Shown here one piece after another: positions 50,585-58,740 of a stretch of 64,000 nucleotides of DNA. Position 1 is the first letter of the stretch. Every line of letters begins with the position of its first letter. Below the pieces are notes generated by a model, which saw only the letters and a list, made by a program, of their open reading frames with translations, ran no database searches and was not told where the DNA came from. Origin of the DNA: Nucisporomicrobium flavum (lineage in GTDB: Bacteria > Actinomycetota > Actinomycetes > Mycobacteriales > Micromonosporaceae); assembly GCF_016464385.1 (NCBI RefSeq), contig NZ_JADMLH010000002.1:591701-655700 (forward strand), written 5' to 3'. Position numbers and translations under genes: made by a program.

Positions 50585-51355
50585 ATGACTCTGCGGTCCC
50601 TGGTCTACTCGCTGTACGAACGACGGCTCGCCGGCAAGCTCGCCGGCAAGCCGATACCGCAGCATGTCGGGGTCATGTGCGACGGCAACCGGCGCTGGGC
50701 CCGCGAGATGGGCTACGTCGACCCCAACGACGGCCACCGGGTCGGCGCCGCCCGCGTCAAGGAGCTGCTGACCTGGTGCGACCAGGCCGGCATCAAGCAC
50801 GTCACGCTCTACCTGCTGGCCACCGACAACCTGCGCCGTCCCGCGGGCGAGCTGGACCCGCTGCTCACCATCATCGAGGACCTCGCCACCGAGCTGGCCG
50901 AGGACGGCAACCCGTGGCGGCTGCGCATCGTCGGCGCCCTGGACGTGCTGCCCGCCGGCACGGCCACCACCCTCAAGGCCGCGCAGGAGAAGACCCGGGA
51001 GCGCAGCGACGGCGTCGAGGTCAACCTGGCGGTCGGCTACGGCGGCCGCCGCGAGATCACCGACGCGGTCCGTTCCCTGCTGCACGAGCACGCCGCGGCC
51101 GGGCGCACCCTCGAGGAGCTCGCCGAGATCCTCGACGTGGAACACATCGCCGAGCACCTCTACACCCGCGGCCAGCCCGACCCGGACCTGGTCATCCGCA
51201 CGAGCGGGGAGCAGCGGCTGTCCGGCTTCCTGCTGTGGCAGTCGGCGCACTCGGAGTTCTACTTCCACGACGCCAACTGGCCCGACTTCCGCCGGACGGA
51301 CTTCCTGCGGGCTTTGCGGTCGTATGCGAACCGCCAGCGCCGCTACGGCGCCTGA
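50585..51355 (+). CDS. cis-Prenyltransferase (isoprenyl transferase, UppS family)
   Basis: Protein of 256 residues that condenses isopentenyl diphosphate onto an allylic starter. P-loop region HVGVMCDGNRRWAR with D33, FxxSxxN-type region LYLLATDNLRRP, and C-terminal IRTSGEQRLSGFLLWQSAHSEFYF, here RTSGEQRLSGFLLWQ. Threonine/alanine at LLATDN in place of the usual FSTEN and the length resemble the mycobacterial short-chain Z-FPP synthase (Rv1086) rather than the long-chain enzyme; this is tentative. ATG 50585. The 3' end is overlapped in antisense by the EamA transporter gene. Confidence 0.9.
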   Translation: MTLRSLVYSLYERRLAGKLAGKPIPQHVGVMCDGNRRWAREMGYVDPNDGHRVGAARVKELLTWCDQAGIKHVTLYLLATDNLRRPAGELDPLLTIIEDLATELAEDGNPWRLRIVGALDVLPAGTATTLKAAQEKTRERSDGVEVNLAVGYGGRREITDAVRSLLHEHAAAGRTLEELAEILDVEHIAEHLYTRGQPDPDLVIRTSGEQRLSGFLLWQSAHSEFYFHDANWPDFRRTDFLRALRSYANRQRRYGA

Positions 51356-52157
51356 GGTTGTTCGCGGCCAGCACCCCGATCACCACGGCGATCCCGGCCC
51401 ACTCGTGCCCGCGCAGCTCCTGGCCGAGCAGCACCAGGCCGGCGAGCGCGGCCAGCACCGGGTGCACGCTCATGAACATGCCGAACACCCGCGGCGGGAC
51501 GGTCCGGAGAGCGATCAGATCCGCGGCGTACGGCACAGCGCTCAGCACCCCCGCGACGGCCGCGTAACCGAGCGCGGTCTCCAGCGACAGCGTGAGGGCG
51601 ACCGGCAGATAACCCAGCGCCGACACCGACGTGGCCACCGCGAGACCCTCCACGCCCGGGAGCCGCGCCCCCACCACCCGATTGAGCAGGATGTACGCGG
51701 CCCAGCACCCCGCCGCGAGCAGCGCGCAGGCGATCCCCGGGTAGTCGCTCGCCGGGCCGGGCAGTACGAGCACGTAGACGCCCGCCGCGGCGGCAAGGGC
51801 GCACAGCAGGTCGAAGCGCGTACGCGACCCGAGCAGCGCGACCGTGAGCGGCCCGAGCACCTCCAGCGTGACGGCCAGCCCGAGGCCGATCCGGTCGACC
51901 GCCTCGTACAGGCTGAGGTTCATCACCGCGAACACCCCGGCGAGGCAGAGCACCGGCCACCACTGCGGCCACGTGAAGCGGCGTACGTCCGGCCGGGCCA
52001 CCGGGAGCAGCAGGGCGGCGGCGACGAGCTGGCGCACCGCGACCACCCCGGCCGGTCCCAGAGCGTCGAAGGCGTGCGCGCCGGCCGCCGCGCCGACTTG
52101 GTTGCCGGTGGCGCTGCCGAGCATCGTGGCGACACCAGTGAGCTGGGACGATTTCAT
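51192..52157 (-). CDS. EamA/RhtA-type DMT exporter
   Basis: Protein of 321 residues with ten membrane helices in two EamA repeats (about 5-135 and 145-268), such as LCLAGVFAVMNLSLYEAVDRIGLGLAV, split as AVMNLSLYEAVDRIGL, and AGIAVVIGVLAANNLRRR. It resembles RhtA threonine/homoserine exporters. The frame runs on past the uppS stop for 54 codons antisense to uppS, giving a Gly/Ser/Arg tail that is probably non-functional. ATG 52157 is divergent from a LysR regulator 68 bp away, its likely controller. Confidence 0.86.
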   Translation of the reverse strand: MKSSQLTGVATMLGSATGNQVGAAAGAHAFDALGPAGVVAVRQLVAAALLLPVARPDVRRFTWPQWWPVLCLAGVFAVMNLSLYEAVDRIGLGLAVTLEVLGPLTVALLGSRTRFDLLCALAAAAGVYVLVLPGPASDYPGIACALLAAGCWAAYILLNRVVGARLPGVEGLAVATSVSALGYLPVALTLSLETALGYAAVAGVLSAVPYAADLIALRTVPPRVFGMFMSVHPVLAALAGLVLLGQELRGHEWAGIAVVIGVLAANNLRRRSGAGGSHTTAKPAGSPSGGSRASWRRGSRTPSAPTATAGSRTAAAPRSCG

Positions 52158-52225
52158 GACCCGACCCTCACGCCGCGGGCACCGGAAGAGAAATGCGCCG
52201 GCCGGGGGACTTATACGCTCAACGC

Positions 52226-53125
52226 ATGGAAGTACGGCAGCTCCGCGCGCTGGTCGCCGTCGTGGACGCCGGCACGTTCACCGACGCGGCCGCGGTGCTC
52301 GGCGTCTCGCAGGCATCCGTGTCGCGTTCCATCGCCGCCCTCGAGCGGGAGATGGGCGTACGGCTCCTGCACCGCACCACCCGGCACGTGGCGCTGACCC
52401 CGGTCGGCGAACGCGTCCTCGCCCAGTCCCGGCGGGTGCTGCAGGAGATGGCCCACCTCGCGCAGATCGCCGCCGAGCGCAACGAGGTACGCGTCGGCTA
52501 CGCGTGGGCGGCGCTGGGCAGGCACACCCGGCGGCTGCAGAAGGCGTGGGCCGCGGCGCATCCCGGCGTACCGCTGGTATTCGTGCAGGTCAACGACGCC
52601 ACCGCGGGGCTGAGCGACGGGGCGGCCGACGTCGCCGTCATCCGGCGCCCACTGGCGGACGCCCGCTTCGCCGCCGCGGAGATCGGCCATGAGGCCCGCT
52701 TCGCCGCCGTGGCGACGGACAGTTCGCTGGCGCGCCGGCGCACGCTGGGCATCGAGGACCTGGCCCGCTACACCGTCGCCATCGACCCCCGGACCGGTAC
52801 GACGACCCTCGACCTGTTCCCGCCGGAGGCCCGTCCGCGCGCGGTCCGGCAGACACTCGCGGTCGACGAATGGCTGAATCTGATCGCGGCCGGGCAGGCG
52901 GTGGGCGTCACCGCCGAGGCCACGGCGAACCAGTATCCGCGCCCAGGCGTCGCCTACCGGGCGCTGCGGCACGTCCCGCCGGTCACCGTCCGGCTGGCAT
53001 GGTGGCGCGAGGATCCGCCGCCCTACCTGGAGGAACTGGTGGAGTCCGCGCGCCGCCTGTGGAAAGGCTCAGCGGTCGAACGCGGGGAGCGCGTCGGCGA
53101 GGAAACGGGCGACCGCCTCGGGTGA
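52226..53125 (+). CDS. LysR-family transcriptional regulator
   Basis: Protein of 299 residues. N-terminal winged helix (1-60): LRALVAVVDAGTFTDAAAVLG, split as VDAGTFTDAAAVLGVS, then QASVSRSIAALEREMGVRLLHR as ASVSRSIAALEREMG. The effector domain (85-290) follows. LysR proteins usually control the divergent gene, here the EamA exporter, and autorepress. ATG 52226. Its 3' end overlaps the convergent trehalose-phosphatase gene by 57 bp, and the last residues ERGERVGEETGDRLG are therefore constrained. Confidence 0.92.
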   Translation: MEVRQLRALVAVVDAGTFTDAAAVLGVSQASVSRSIAALEREMGVRLLHRTTRHVALTPVGERVLAQSRRVLQEMAHLAQIAAERNEVRVGYAWAALGRHTRRLQKAWAAAHPGVPLVFVQVNDATAGLSDGAADVAVIRRPLADARFAAAEIGHEARFAAVATDSSLARRRTLGIEDLARYTVAIDPRTGTTTLDLFPPEARPRAVRQTLAVDEWLNLIAAGQAVGVTAEATANQYPRPGVAYRALRHVPPVTVRLAWWREDPPPYLEELVESARRLWKGSAVERGERVGEETGDRLG

Positions 53126-53911
53126 CTCCAGCGTCAGGTCGGCCGCGCTGGAGACGTCGGCGCCGGTCTCCGGGTTGGCCACGGCCACGCACATGCCGAA
53201 GAAGCCGGGGTCGACCGCCTCGCGGGCGCGCAGCGCGTCGAACGCCTTGATGTCGGACATGTCGTCGCCGAAATACCAGGCGCAGCCGGCGTTCAGCACG
53301 CCCTCGCTGATCACCATGCCCTTGTCCTGGTCGACCGGGGGCTTGAGCTCGACCACCATGCGGCCGCCCTGCACGCGCAGCCCGAGGCGCTCGGCCTGCT
53401 CGTGACCCCAGCGCTCCACCTGCGGCGCGAGCTGCGGCGCGGTGCGGTAGTGCAGGGCCACCGAGAGCCGCTTGTATTCCACGAGGATGGCCTCGGGCAG
53501 CTCGGACCTGGCGCGCTCGGCCAGGTCGGCCATCGCCGGGACCCAGGGCAGCGCGGCCGGCTCGGTGACCACGTCGCCGTCGTGCCACACCTCGAGGCCG
53601 TACAGCCCGTAGAGGTCGACGTGCTCCAGCGAGTCGAAGCGGGAGCGCAGGAAGCTCACCGGGCGGGCCGACACGATGGCCACCCGGGCCACCTTGGCCG
53701 CGAGCTGCTCCAGCACGCCGAGGACGGACGGGACCGGCTGGGAGGCGTCGGGGTCGTCCGTGACGGGGGACAGCACGCCGTCGAAGTCGAAGAAGAAGGT
53801 GGTGTCCTTCGCCCGCGAGGCGGTGAACTCCAAAGCCTCCGCGGCCGTCAACGGATGCGAAGGACGGAGCGGGTGCGTGGGACGCGCGTTCTCAAACGGG
53901 GACTCAGGCAC
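53069..53911 (-). CDS. otsB: Trehalose-6-phosphate phosphatase
   Basis: HAD-superfamily phosphatase of 280 residues that makes trehalose from trehalose-6-phosphate. HAD motif I FFFDFDGVLSPV, motif II VAIVSARPVSFLRS, the cap region with GLYGLEVW, motif III KGMVISEG and motif IV YFGDDMSDIKAF. GTG 53911 (VPESPFENAR) is preferred; ATG 53941 would overlap a TAGGCT -10-like element. OtsA is not in the window. Overlaps the LysR gene 3' end by 57 bp. Confidence 0.92.
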   Translation of the reverse strand: MPESPFENARPTHPLRPSHPLTAAEALEFTASRAKDTTFFFDFDGVLSPVTDDPDASQPVPSVLGVLEQLAAKVARVAIVSARPVSFLRSRFDSLEHVDLYGLYGLEVWHDGDVVTEPAALPWVPAMADLAERARSELPEAILVEYKRLSVALHYRTAPQLAPQVERWGHEQAERLGLRVQGGRMVVELKPPVDQDKGMVISEGVLNAGCAWYFGDDMSDIKAFDALRAREAVDPGFFGMCVAVANPETGADVSSAADLTLESPEAVARFLADALPAFDR

Positions 53912-54170
53912 AAAGCCCAGCCTACCTGGCGTACGGCCCATTGCACGTCCACGGAACGTCGCCGAATTGGCGTATCTCGCGGGTACTACCGAAGGTGGCT
54001 CTTGACCGCTAGCGTTCTAGTCATGGCACGGGGTTTTCCCGAGCCATCCGGCCGGCCCGGACCTGCGACGAGTACGCCACGGGGCCAGCATCCCGACCCC
54101 GTGCAAGCGACGGGCGCCGGACATGGCGGACCGCGGGCGGACCGGGTTGCACGCCCGCTGGAGCAGGCCT

Positions 54171-55586
54171 GTGACATCTCGCCGTACTGACGCCGGGGCC
54201 GTGCACACCGACCCGGCCGCCAAAGTCTCCAGCAGCCGCGCCACCTCGGGACGCCGCCCGTCCCGGGACCGGCACGCCGACGCGGAGCCCGCTCCAGCCG
54301 GACGGGTCTTCGTGCTGGACACCTCGGTCCTGCTGTCCGATCCGGCGGCGTTCCGCCGGTTCACCGACCACGAGGTGGTCATCCCGCTCGTGGTGATCTC
54401 CGAACTGGAGGGCAAGCGCCACCATCCCGAGCTCGGCTGGTTCGCCCGGCAGTCGCTGCGCATGCTCGACGAGCTGCGGATCAAGCACGGCCGGCTCGAC
54501 CAGCCCTTGCTCTGCAACGACGAGGGCGGCACGCTGCGCGTCGAGCTCAACCACGCCGACCAGAGCGTGCTGCCGCACGGCTTCCGCAACGACTCCAACG
54601 ACACCCGGATCCTGTCCGTGGCTCTCGGGCTCAGCGCGGAGGGGCGTGCCGTCACTCTCGTCAGCAAGGACATGCCGCTGCGCGTCAAGGCCGCCTCGGT
54701 AGGCCTCACCGCCGACGAGTACCGGCACGGCCAGGCCAGCGACCCCACGTGGACCGGCATGGCCGACCTCAGCCTCGACGAGGACGAGGTCAACCGCCTG
54801 TACCAGGGTGACGAGCTGGAGGTTGAGGACGCCGAGCACCTGCCCTGCCACACCGGTCTGGTGATCCACTCGTCGCGCGGCTCGGCGCTGGGCCGGATGA
54901 CGCCGGACAAGACGGTGAAGCTCGTCCGCGGCGACCGGGAGGCGTTCGGCCTGCGCGGCCGCTCGGCGGAGCAGCGGGTGGCCCTGGACCTGCTGCTCGA
55001 CGAGTCGATCGGCATCGTCTCGCTCGGCGGCAAGGCCGGTACGGGCAAGTCCGCTCTGGCGCTCGCCGCAGGCCTCGAGGCGACGATGGAGCGCAGCCGG
55101 CACAAGAAGGTGGTCGTCTTCCGCCCCCTGTACGCCGTCGGCGGCCAGGAGCTCGGCTATCTGCCGGGCAGCGAGTCGGAGAAGATGTCGCCCTGGGCGC
55201 AGGCCGTCTTCGACACGCTCGGCGCGGTGGTGCACGCGAACGTCGTGGAGGAGGTCCTGGCGCGCGGGATGCTCGAGGTCCTGCCGCTGACCCACATCCG
55301 CGGCCGCAGCCTGCACGACTCCTTCGTGATCGTGGACGAGGCGCAGTCCCTCGAGCGGAACGTGCTGCTGACGGTGCTGTCGCGCATCGGGCAGGGCTCG
55401 CGCGTGGTGCTCACCCACGACGTGGCGCAGCGCGACAACCTGCGGGTGGGCCGGCACGACGGCGTGACGGCGGTGATCGAGGCGCTCAAGGGCCACCCGA
55501 TCTTCGCGCATGTCACCCTGACGAGGTCCGAGCGTTCGCCCATCGCGGAGGTCGTCACCGATCTGCTGGAGGAGATCCCGCTCTGA
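54171..55586 (+). CDS. PhoH-family ATPase with N-terminal PIN domain (PhoH2-type)
   Basis: Protein of 471 residues. The PIN-type nuclease domain (about 40-185) starts [13 protein letters not shown] and has [17 protein letters not shown], split as [14 protein letters not shown], and [10 protein letters not shown]; acidic residues in DTS, SELE and NDTR match the catalytic set. The PhoH domain (about 270-470) has Walker [14 protein letters not shown] and Walker [12 protein letters not shown], as in superfamily-1-like RNA helicases. Mycobacterial PhoH2 is an RNA helicase/RNase, often in a toxin-antitoxin layout. No antitoxin gene is visible upstream. GTG 54171 follows GGAGCAGG; ATG 54123 is an alternative. 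Confidence 0.92.
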   Translation: MTSRRTDAGAVHTDPAAKVSSSRATSGRRPSRDRHADAEPAPAGRVFVLDTSVLLSDPAAFRRFTDHEVVIPLVVISELEGKRHHPELGWFARQSLRMLDELRIKHGRLDQPLLCNDEGGTLRVELNHADQSVLPHGFRNDSNDTRILSVALGLSAEGRAVTLVSKDMPLRVKAASVGLTADEYRHGQASDPTWTGMADLSLDEDEVNRLYQGDELEVEDAEHLPCHTGLVIHSSRGSALGRMTPDKTVKLVRGDREAFGLRGRSAEQRVALDLLLDESIGIVSLGGKAGTGKSALALAAGLEATMERSRHKKVVVFRPLYAVGGQELGYLPGSESEKMSPWAQAVFDTLGAVVHANVVEEVLARGMLEVLPLTHIRGRSLHDSFVIVDEAQSLERNVLLTVLSRIGQGSRVVLTHDVAQRDNLRVGRHDGVTAVIEALKGHPIFAHVTLTRSERSPIAEVVTDLLEEIPL

Positions 55587-55598
55587 CCCGGTGTCACC

Positions 55599-55632
55599 GT
55601 GAGGCGGGGATCCGGCCGGATCCCCGCCTCAC
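55599..55632. terminator. 34-bp perfect palindrome terminator after phoH
   Basis: A 16-bp arm GTGAGGCGGGGATCCG and its exact complement are separated by only GC; the whole 34 bp is one palindrome. It begins 12 bases past the phoH stop and would fold into a very stable hairpin. Confidence 0.85.
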
Positions 55633-55727
55633 CCCATGCTTGGGGTCGATTACGGATTGTCACTCGGCCTATACCGGGAGAGTGAAGCGAATAGGCGAGG
55701 TTCGCCCGCTTCAGTGCCGGAAAATCC

Positions 55728-55743
55728 TGTGATTCGCTTCACA
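55728..55743. promoter_or_regulatory. CRP-type binding site
   Basis: TGTGATTCGCTTCACA matches the CRP consensus TGTGA-N6-TCACA at all ten defined positions; flanking C and G extend the symmetry (CCTGTGA/TCACAGG). It lies 227 bp upstream of the transglycosylase start. Cyclic-AMP receptor proteins control rpf-type muralytic genes in mycobacteria and streptomycetes, which fits the downstream gene. Confidence 0.68.
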
Positions 55744-55969
55744 GGTTGGCGTTGCCATTTCACATCCACTTCACCGTGAGCCATGGTGGCTGGCGAGCAT
55801 CATTCGCGTGGCCCGCCCGGCCGCACATCGACCGGGGGCACTCGCGGGACCGGCGCACCAGGCCGGTCCGCGCGGCCCGAGGGGCCGGATGCTCGCGGTG
55901 TGAGCCGCCGCCGGGCTGCAAGCCGGCGGTGCCGCCCCGCGTCATTGCCCCCTACGAAGGGAAATCTTC

Positions 55970-56689
55970 GTGAATCGGCTCTGGAGCCGGGTCGGAATCC
56001 GTGCGGCCTCCGTCGGCCTGCTCGTCGCAGGCGTCATCGGCGGGGTCTACCTCGGACAGGACCGGGAAGTCCAGGCGCGGAGCGCCACTGCCACCTCCCA
56101 GGTCAAGCTCGTCGACTCCCGTGCGGAGGTCGAGGAGATCCAGTACCTCAAGGAGCGGCAGGCCCAGCACGCGGCGGCGCGCGCGTACCGGCGCAAGGCC
56201 GAGGGCGCGGCAGCCTCCGAGGCCATGGCCCAGGCCAAGGCCGCCGCCGGCAAGGCGCGCACGAAGGCGCAGGAGGCGATCGAGAAGGAGGCGGCCGAGA
56301 AGGCCGCCAAGGCGGAGAAGAGCGGCTCCGGCAGCTCCGGCGGCTCGGTCGCCTACACCGGGCCGATCCCCGACTCCTGCAACGAGTACAGCGGCACCCG
56401 GGAGACCGGCTGCGCGCTGATGATCGACGCGGGCTTCGGCATCGACCAGTTCCCCTGCCTCGACAAGCTGTGGAAGCGCGAGAGCGGCTGGAACCCGAAG
56501 GCCTCCAACCCCAGCTCCGGCGCGTACGGCATCCCGCAGGCGCTGCCCGGCAGCAAGATGGGCACGGTCGCCGACGACTGGCGTACCAACGCGGCGACCC
56601 AGATCAAGTGGGGCCTCGGCTACATCGAGGGCCGGTACGACACCCCCTGCGGTGCCTGGGCGCACTCCGAGAGCACCGGCTGGTACTGA
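55970..56689 (+). CDS. Secreted lytic-transglycosylase-like protein (Rpf/SLT-like C-terminus)
   Basis: Protein of 239 residues. A membrane/signal helix (about 12-29, ASVGLLVAGVIGGVYLG) is followed by an Ala/Lys/Glu helical stalk (45-115) and a Gly/Ser linker. The C-terminal 90 residues match actinobacterial transglycosylase-like domains: CLDKLWKRESGWNPKASNP with the catalytic glutamate E in KRESGW, AYGIPQALPG and WGLGYIEGRYDTPCGAW. It would cut peptidoglycan outside the membrane. Cysteines in the domain suggest a disulfide. GTG 55970 follows GAAGG. A CRP box lies upstream and a terminator downstream. Confidence 0.87.
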   Translation: MNRLWSRVGIRAASVGLLVAGVIGGVYLGQDREVQARSATATSQVKLVDSRAEVEEIQYLKERQAQHAAARAYRRKAEGAAASEAMAQAKAAAGKARTKAQEAIEKEAAEKAAKAEKSGSGSSGGSVAYTGPIPDSCNEYSGTRETGCALMIDAGFGIDQFPCLDKLWKRESGWNPKASNPSSGAYGIPQALPGSKMGTVADDWRTNAATQIKWGLGYIEGRYDTPCGAWAHSESTGWY

Positions 56690-56706
56690 GCCACACCCGT
56701 TCGGGC

Positions 56707-56738
56707 AAAGGGGTACGTGCTTCGGCGCGTACCCCTTT
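56707..56738 (+). terminator. Terminator with UUCG tetraloop
   Basis: A 14-bp stem (56707-56720 and 56725-56738; AAAGGGGTACGTGC with one wobble pair) closed by the extra-stable C(TTCG)G tetraloop, 18 bases after the transglycosylase stop. Followed by a pyrimidine-rich CCTCTGTCC. Confidence 0.85.
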
Positions 56739-56769
56739 CCTCTGTCCCCGGCAGTGATCAAATGTCCGC

Positions 56770-57555
56770 ATGGTCCGGAAAGTCGCATCGCTGGTCGTGC
56801 TCGGAATCCTCGCCTCCGTCCTGACCGCGAGCCAGATGGCCGCCAGCGCCCAGGACGGCTCCCCGCCGGTACGTGAGGTGGTCGGGGGCTCCCTCGCCGC
56901 GGAAGGCCAGTTCCCGTGGATGGTGCGGCTCTCGATGGGCTGCGGCGGCGCGCTGACCGCCCCGCGCGTGGTCCTCACCGCCGGGCACTGCGTCAACGGC
57001 ACCGGGCCCGACGACAGCATCGGCGTCATCGCCGGGGTGACCAACCTCAAGTCCCCGAAGGCCCTGACCGCTCGATCCGTCTCGGTGGTCCGCGCCGCGG
57101 GCTTCCACGGCGAGGTCAGCGGCGACGACTGGGCGCTCATCCGGCTCGACCACGCGCTGGACCTCCCGACCCTCGAACTCGCCCACGGCGGCGACGAGAA
57201 AGGGTCGCGGACCATCCTGGGGTGGGGACAGACCAGCGAGCAGTCGATGCGCCAGGAGAAGCGGCTCCGGTACGCCACCGTGCCGGTCGTCTCCGACCAC
57301 GACTGCGCGAAGGCGTACCGGGGCGTCGGCGTCCAGCTCGTCGAGGACGAATCGATCTGCGCGGGCAGGCCGGGCGTCGACACCTGCCAGGGCGACTCCG
57401 GCGGGCCGATGGTGCGCCGCTCCGGGGACCGGTGGGTGCAGGTCGGCATCGTGAGCTGGGGGCTGGGCTGCGCCCGCAAGGGCTACCCCGGCGTCTACAC
57501 CCAGGTGTCCGCGTTCCGGCCGGCCATCCGTACGGCCACCCGCAAACTCAGCTGA
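56770..57555 (+). CDS. Secreted trypsin-like serine protease (S1)
   Basis: Protein of 261 residues with signal peptide (1-27, ending AASAQ) and a chymotrypsin-fold domain. Triad H73 (LTAGHC), D120 (DDWALIRL) and S210 (CQGDSGGP). D204, six residues before the serine, predicts trypsin-like cleavage after Arg/Lys. Cysteine pairs of the fold are present. The mature N-terminus is VVGG, preceded by Glu, so activation cleavage differs from the usual Arg/Lys-IVGG. ATG 56770. Confidence 0.93.
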   Translation: MVRKVASLVVLGILASVLTASQMAASAQDGSPPVREVVGGSLAAEGQFPWMVRLSMGCGGALTAPRVVLTAGHCVNGTGPDDSIGVIAGVTNLKSPKALTARSVSVVRAAGFHGEVSGDDWALIRLDHALDLPTLELAHGGDEKGSRTILGWGQTSEQSMRQEKRLRYATVPVVSDHDCAKAYRGVGVQLVEDESICAGRPGVDTCQGDSGGPMVRRSGDRWVQVGIVSWGLGCARKGYPGVYTQVSAFRPAIRTATRKLS

Positions 57556-57615
57556 CCGTGCCCGATCCACCACCCGCAGTTGGCGACCGTGGCGCCGATC
57601 GGTAACCATCGAGAC

Positions 57616-58278
57616 ATGAGCTATCCGGGTGCGCAGGACGACACGTCGGCCAAGTTCGGCACCGAGGCCTTCTTCGCCTCCATCGGCCGGGCCTTCGTCG
57701 CCATGTGCGCCGTCATCCCGGTGCTGTTCCTCATCGAGGCCATCGACCGCGGCCTCGGCCCCGGCAGCCTCGACGTCGCCGGCGGCATCATCCCGCGCCG
57801 CATCGACGGCCTCGACGGCGTGCTGTTCAGCCCGTTCCTGCACGCCGGCTGGGACCACCTGTACGGCAACAGCGTCCCGCTCATCCTCGTCGGCACGTTC
57901 GCGCTGGCCGGAGGCACCCGCCGGTTCCTCTGGTCGACCCTGGTCATCGTCCTGGTCAGCGGCTTCGGCGTCTGGCTCGTCGGCGACCCCAGCAGCGTGG
58001 TGGTCGGCGCGAGCGGCGTGATCTTCGGCTACCTCGGCCTGCTCTTCGCCCGCGGCTTCGTCGAGCGCAGCTGGTGGAACCTCGGGGTGGCGGCCTTCAT
58101 CGGGCTCCTCTACTGGTACCAGATCTACAACGTGCTTCCCACCGACCAGCCCATCTCCTGGCAGGGCCACCTGCTCGGCCTGCTCGGCGGCGTCATCGCG
58201 GCGATCGCCTTCCGCCGCCGGCGGCCGCGGCCCCTGCCGGCCCTCTACGGCCCGGACGCCACCCTCACCGACATCTGA
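57616..58278 (+). CDS. Rhomboid-family intramembrane serine protease
   Basis: Protein of 220 residues with six membrane helices. Catalytic dyad S133 (VVGASGVIFG) and H185 (SWQGHLLGLLGG), and the H81-x3-N85 oxyanion motif in DHLYGN; all rhomboid hallmarks present. Basic C-terminal tail with RRRRPRP. It cleaves membrane-protein substrates inside the bilayer; substrate unknown. ATG 57616 follows the protease gene by 60 bp and precedes convergent genes. Confidence 0.92.
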   Translation: MSYPGAQDDTSAKFGTEAFFASIGRAFVAMCAVIPVLFLIEAIDRGLGPGSLDVAGGIIPRRIDGLDGVLFSPFLHAGWDHLYGNSVPLILVGTFALAGGTRRFLWSTLVIVLVSGFGVWLVGDPSSVVVGASGVIFGYLGLLFARGFVERSWWNLGVAAFIGLLYWYQIYNVLPTDQPISWQGHLLGLLGGVIAAIAFRRRRPRPLPALYGPDATLTDI

Positions 58279-58291
58279 CGCGGCTCAGCGC

Positions 58292-58732
58292 TCAGGTCGC
58301 CGGTCTGAGCGGAAGGCTCCGAGCCGTCTCGATGACCAGGTCGAACCACTGCTCCTGCGGCGTTTTCGCGCCCTGGTCGGTTCGGTACGGCTGCACGTGG
58401 CCGTCCGCCTTCTCGGGGACCCAGCGCTCGGGGTGGTCCAGAATGTCGTCGATGTCCCGGGCCGCCAGGTCCTCGCCGTGGACCAGGCGACTCCGCCATT
58501 CCGCCGGGGCGACGTCCCATCCGGCGGGCGGGTCGCGGAAGGAGAAGCCGATCCAGCCGGCGCGATGCCACAGCGTCAGCACTGCCGCGCACGTCGAGGC
58601 CGGCCAGGGGCCGTGATTCACCACCGCGCCGGCGCCCACGAGATCGCGCGAGCCGTGCGGGATCTCGTGCAGCGGCGCCTCCTCCCGGACCAGGATCGCC
58701 ATCTGCGAGACGAAGTCGGCGAGATCGTCCAT
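58292..58732 (-). CDS. Hypothetical protein
   Basis: Protein of 146 residues, not recognised. It begins MDDLADFVSQMAILVREE, includes a hydrophobic centre (PWPASTCAAVLTLWHRAGWIGF) broken at short length as CAAVLTLWHRAGWIGF, and DIDDILDHPERWVP. No signal peptide or clear membrane helix. ATG 58732 lies just after the stop of the DUF606 transporter gene (8 bp gap), so it is probably the last gene of the glpX operon. Confidence 0.7.
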   Translation of the reverse strand: MDDLADFVSQMAILVREEAPLHEIPHGSRDLVGAGAVVNHGPWPASTCAAVLTLWHRAGWIGFSFRDPPAGWDVAPAEWRSRLVHGEDLAARDIDDILDHPERWVPEKADGHVQPYRTDQGAKTPQEQWFDLVIETARSLPLRPAT

Positions 58733-58740
58733 GCCGAGGA

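Larger units (their letters stand above)
55587..55969. other. Long leader/intergenic region upstream of the transglycosylase gene
   Basis: 383 bp between phoH and the transglycosylase gene. It holds the phoH terminator, a CRP-type box (55728-55743) and an 11-bp inverted repeat GTGAAGCGAAT/ATTCGCTTCAC (55682-55692, 55732-55742) that competes with the CRP-box hairpin. The last 150 bp are GC-rich with several possible stems. I looked for a c-di-AMP (ydaO) riboswitch and could not support one. Confidence 0.55.

Noticed and set aside
55640..55969. Possible c-di-AMP (ydaO) riboswitch upstream of the transglycosylase gene
   Set aside because: Such riboswitches often precede muralytic genes in actinobacteria, but I could not place the conserved core; the CRP box is better supported.
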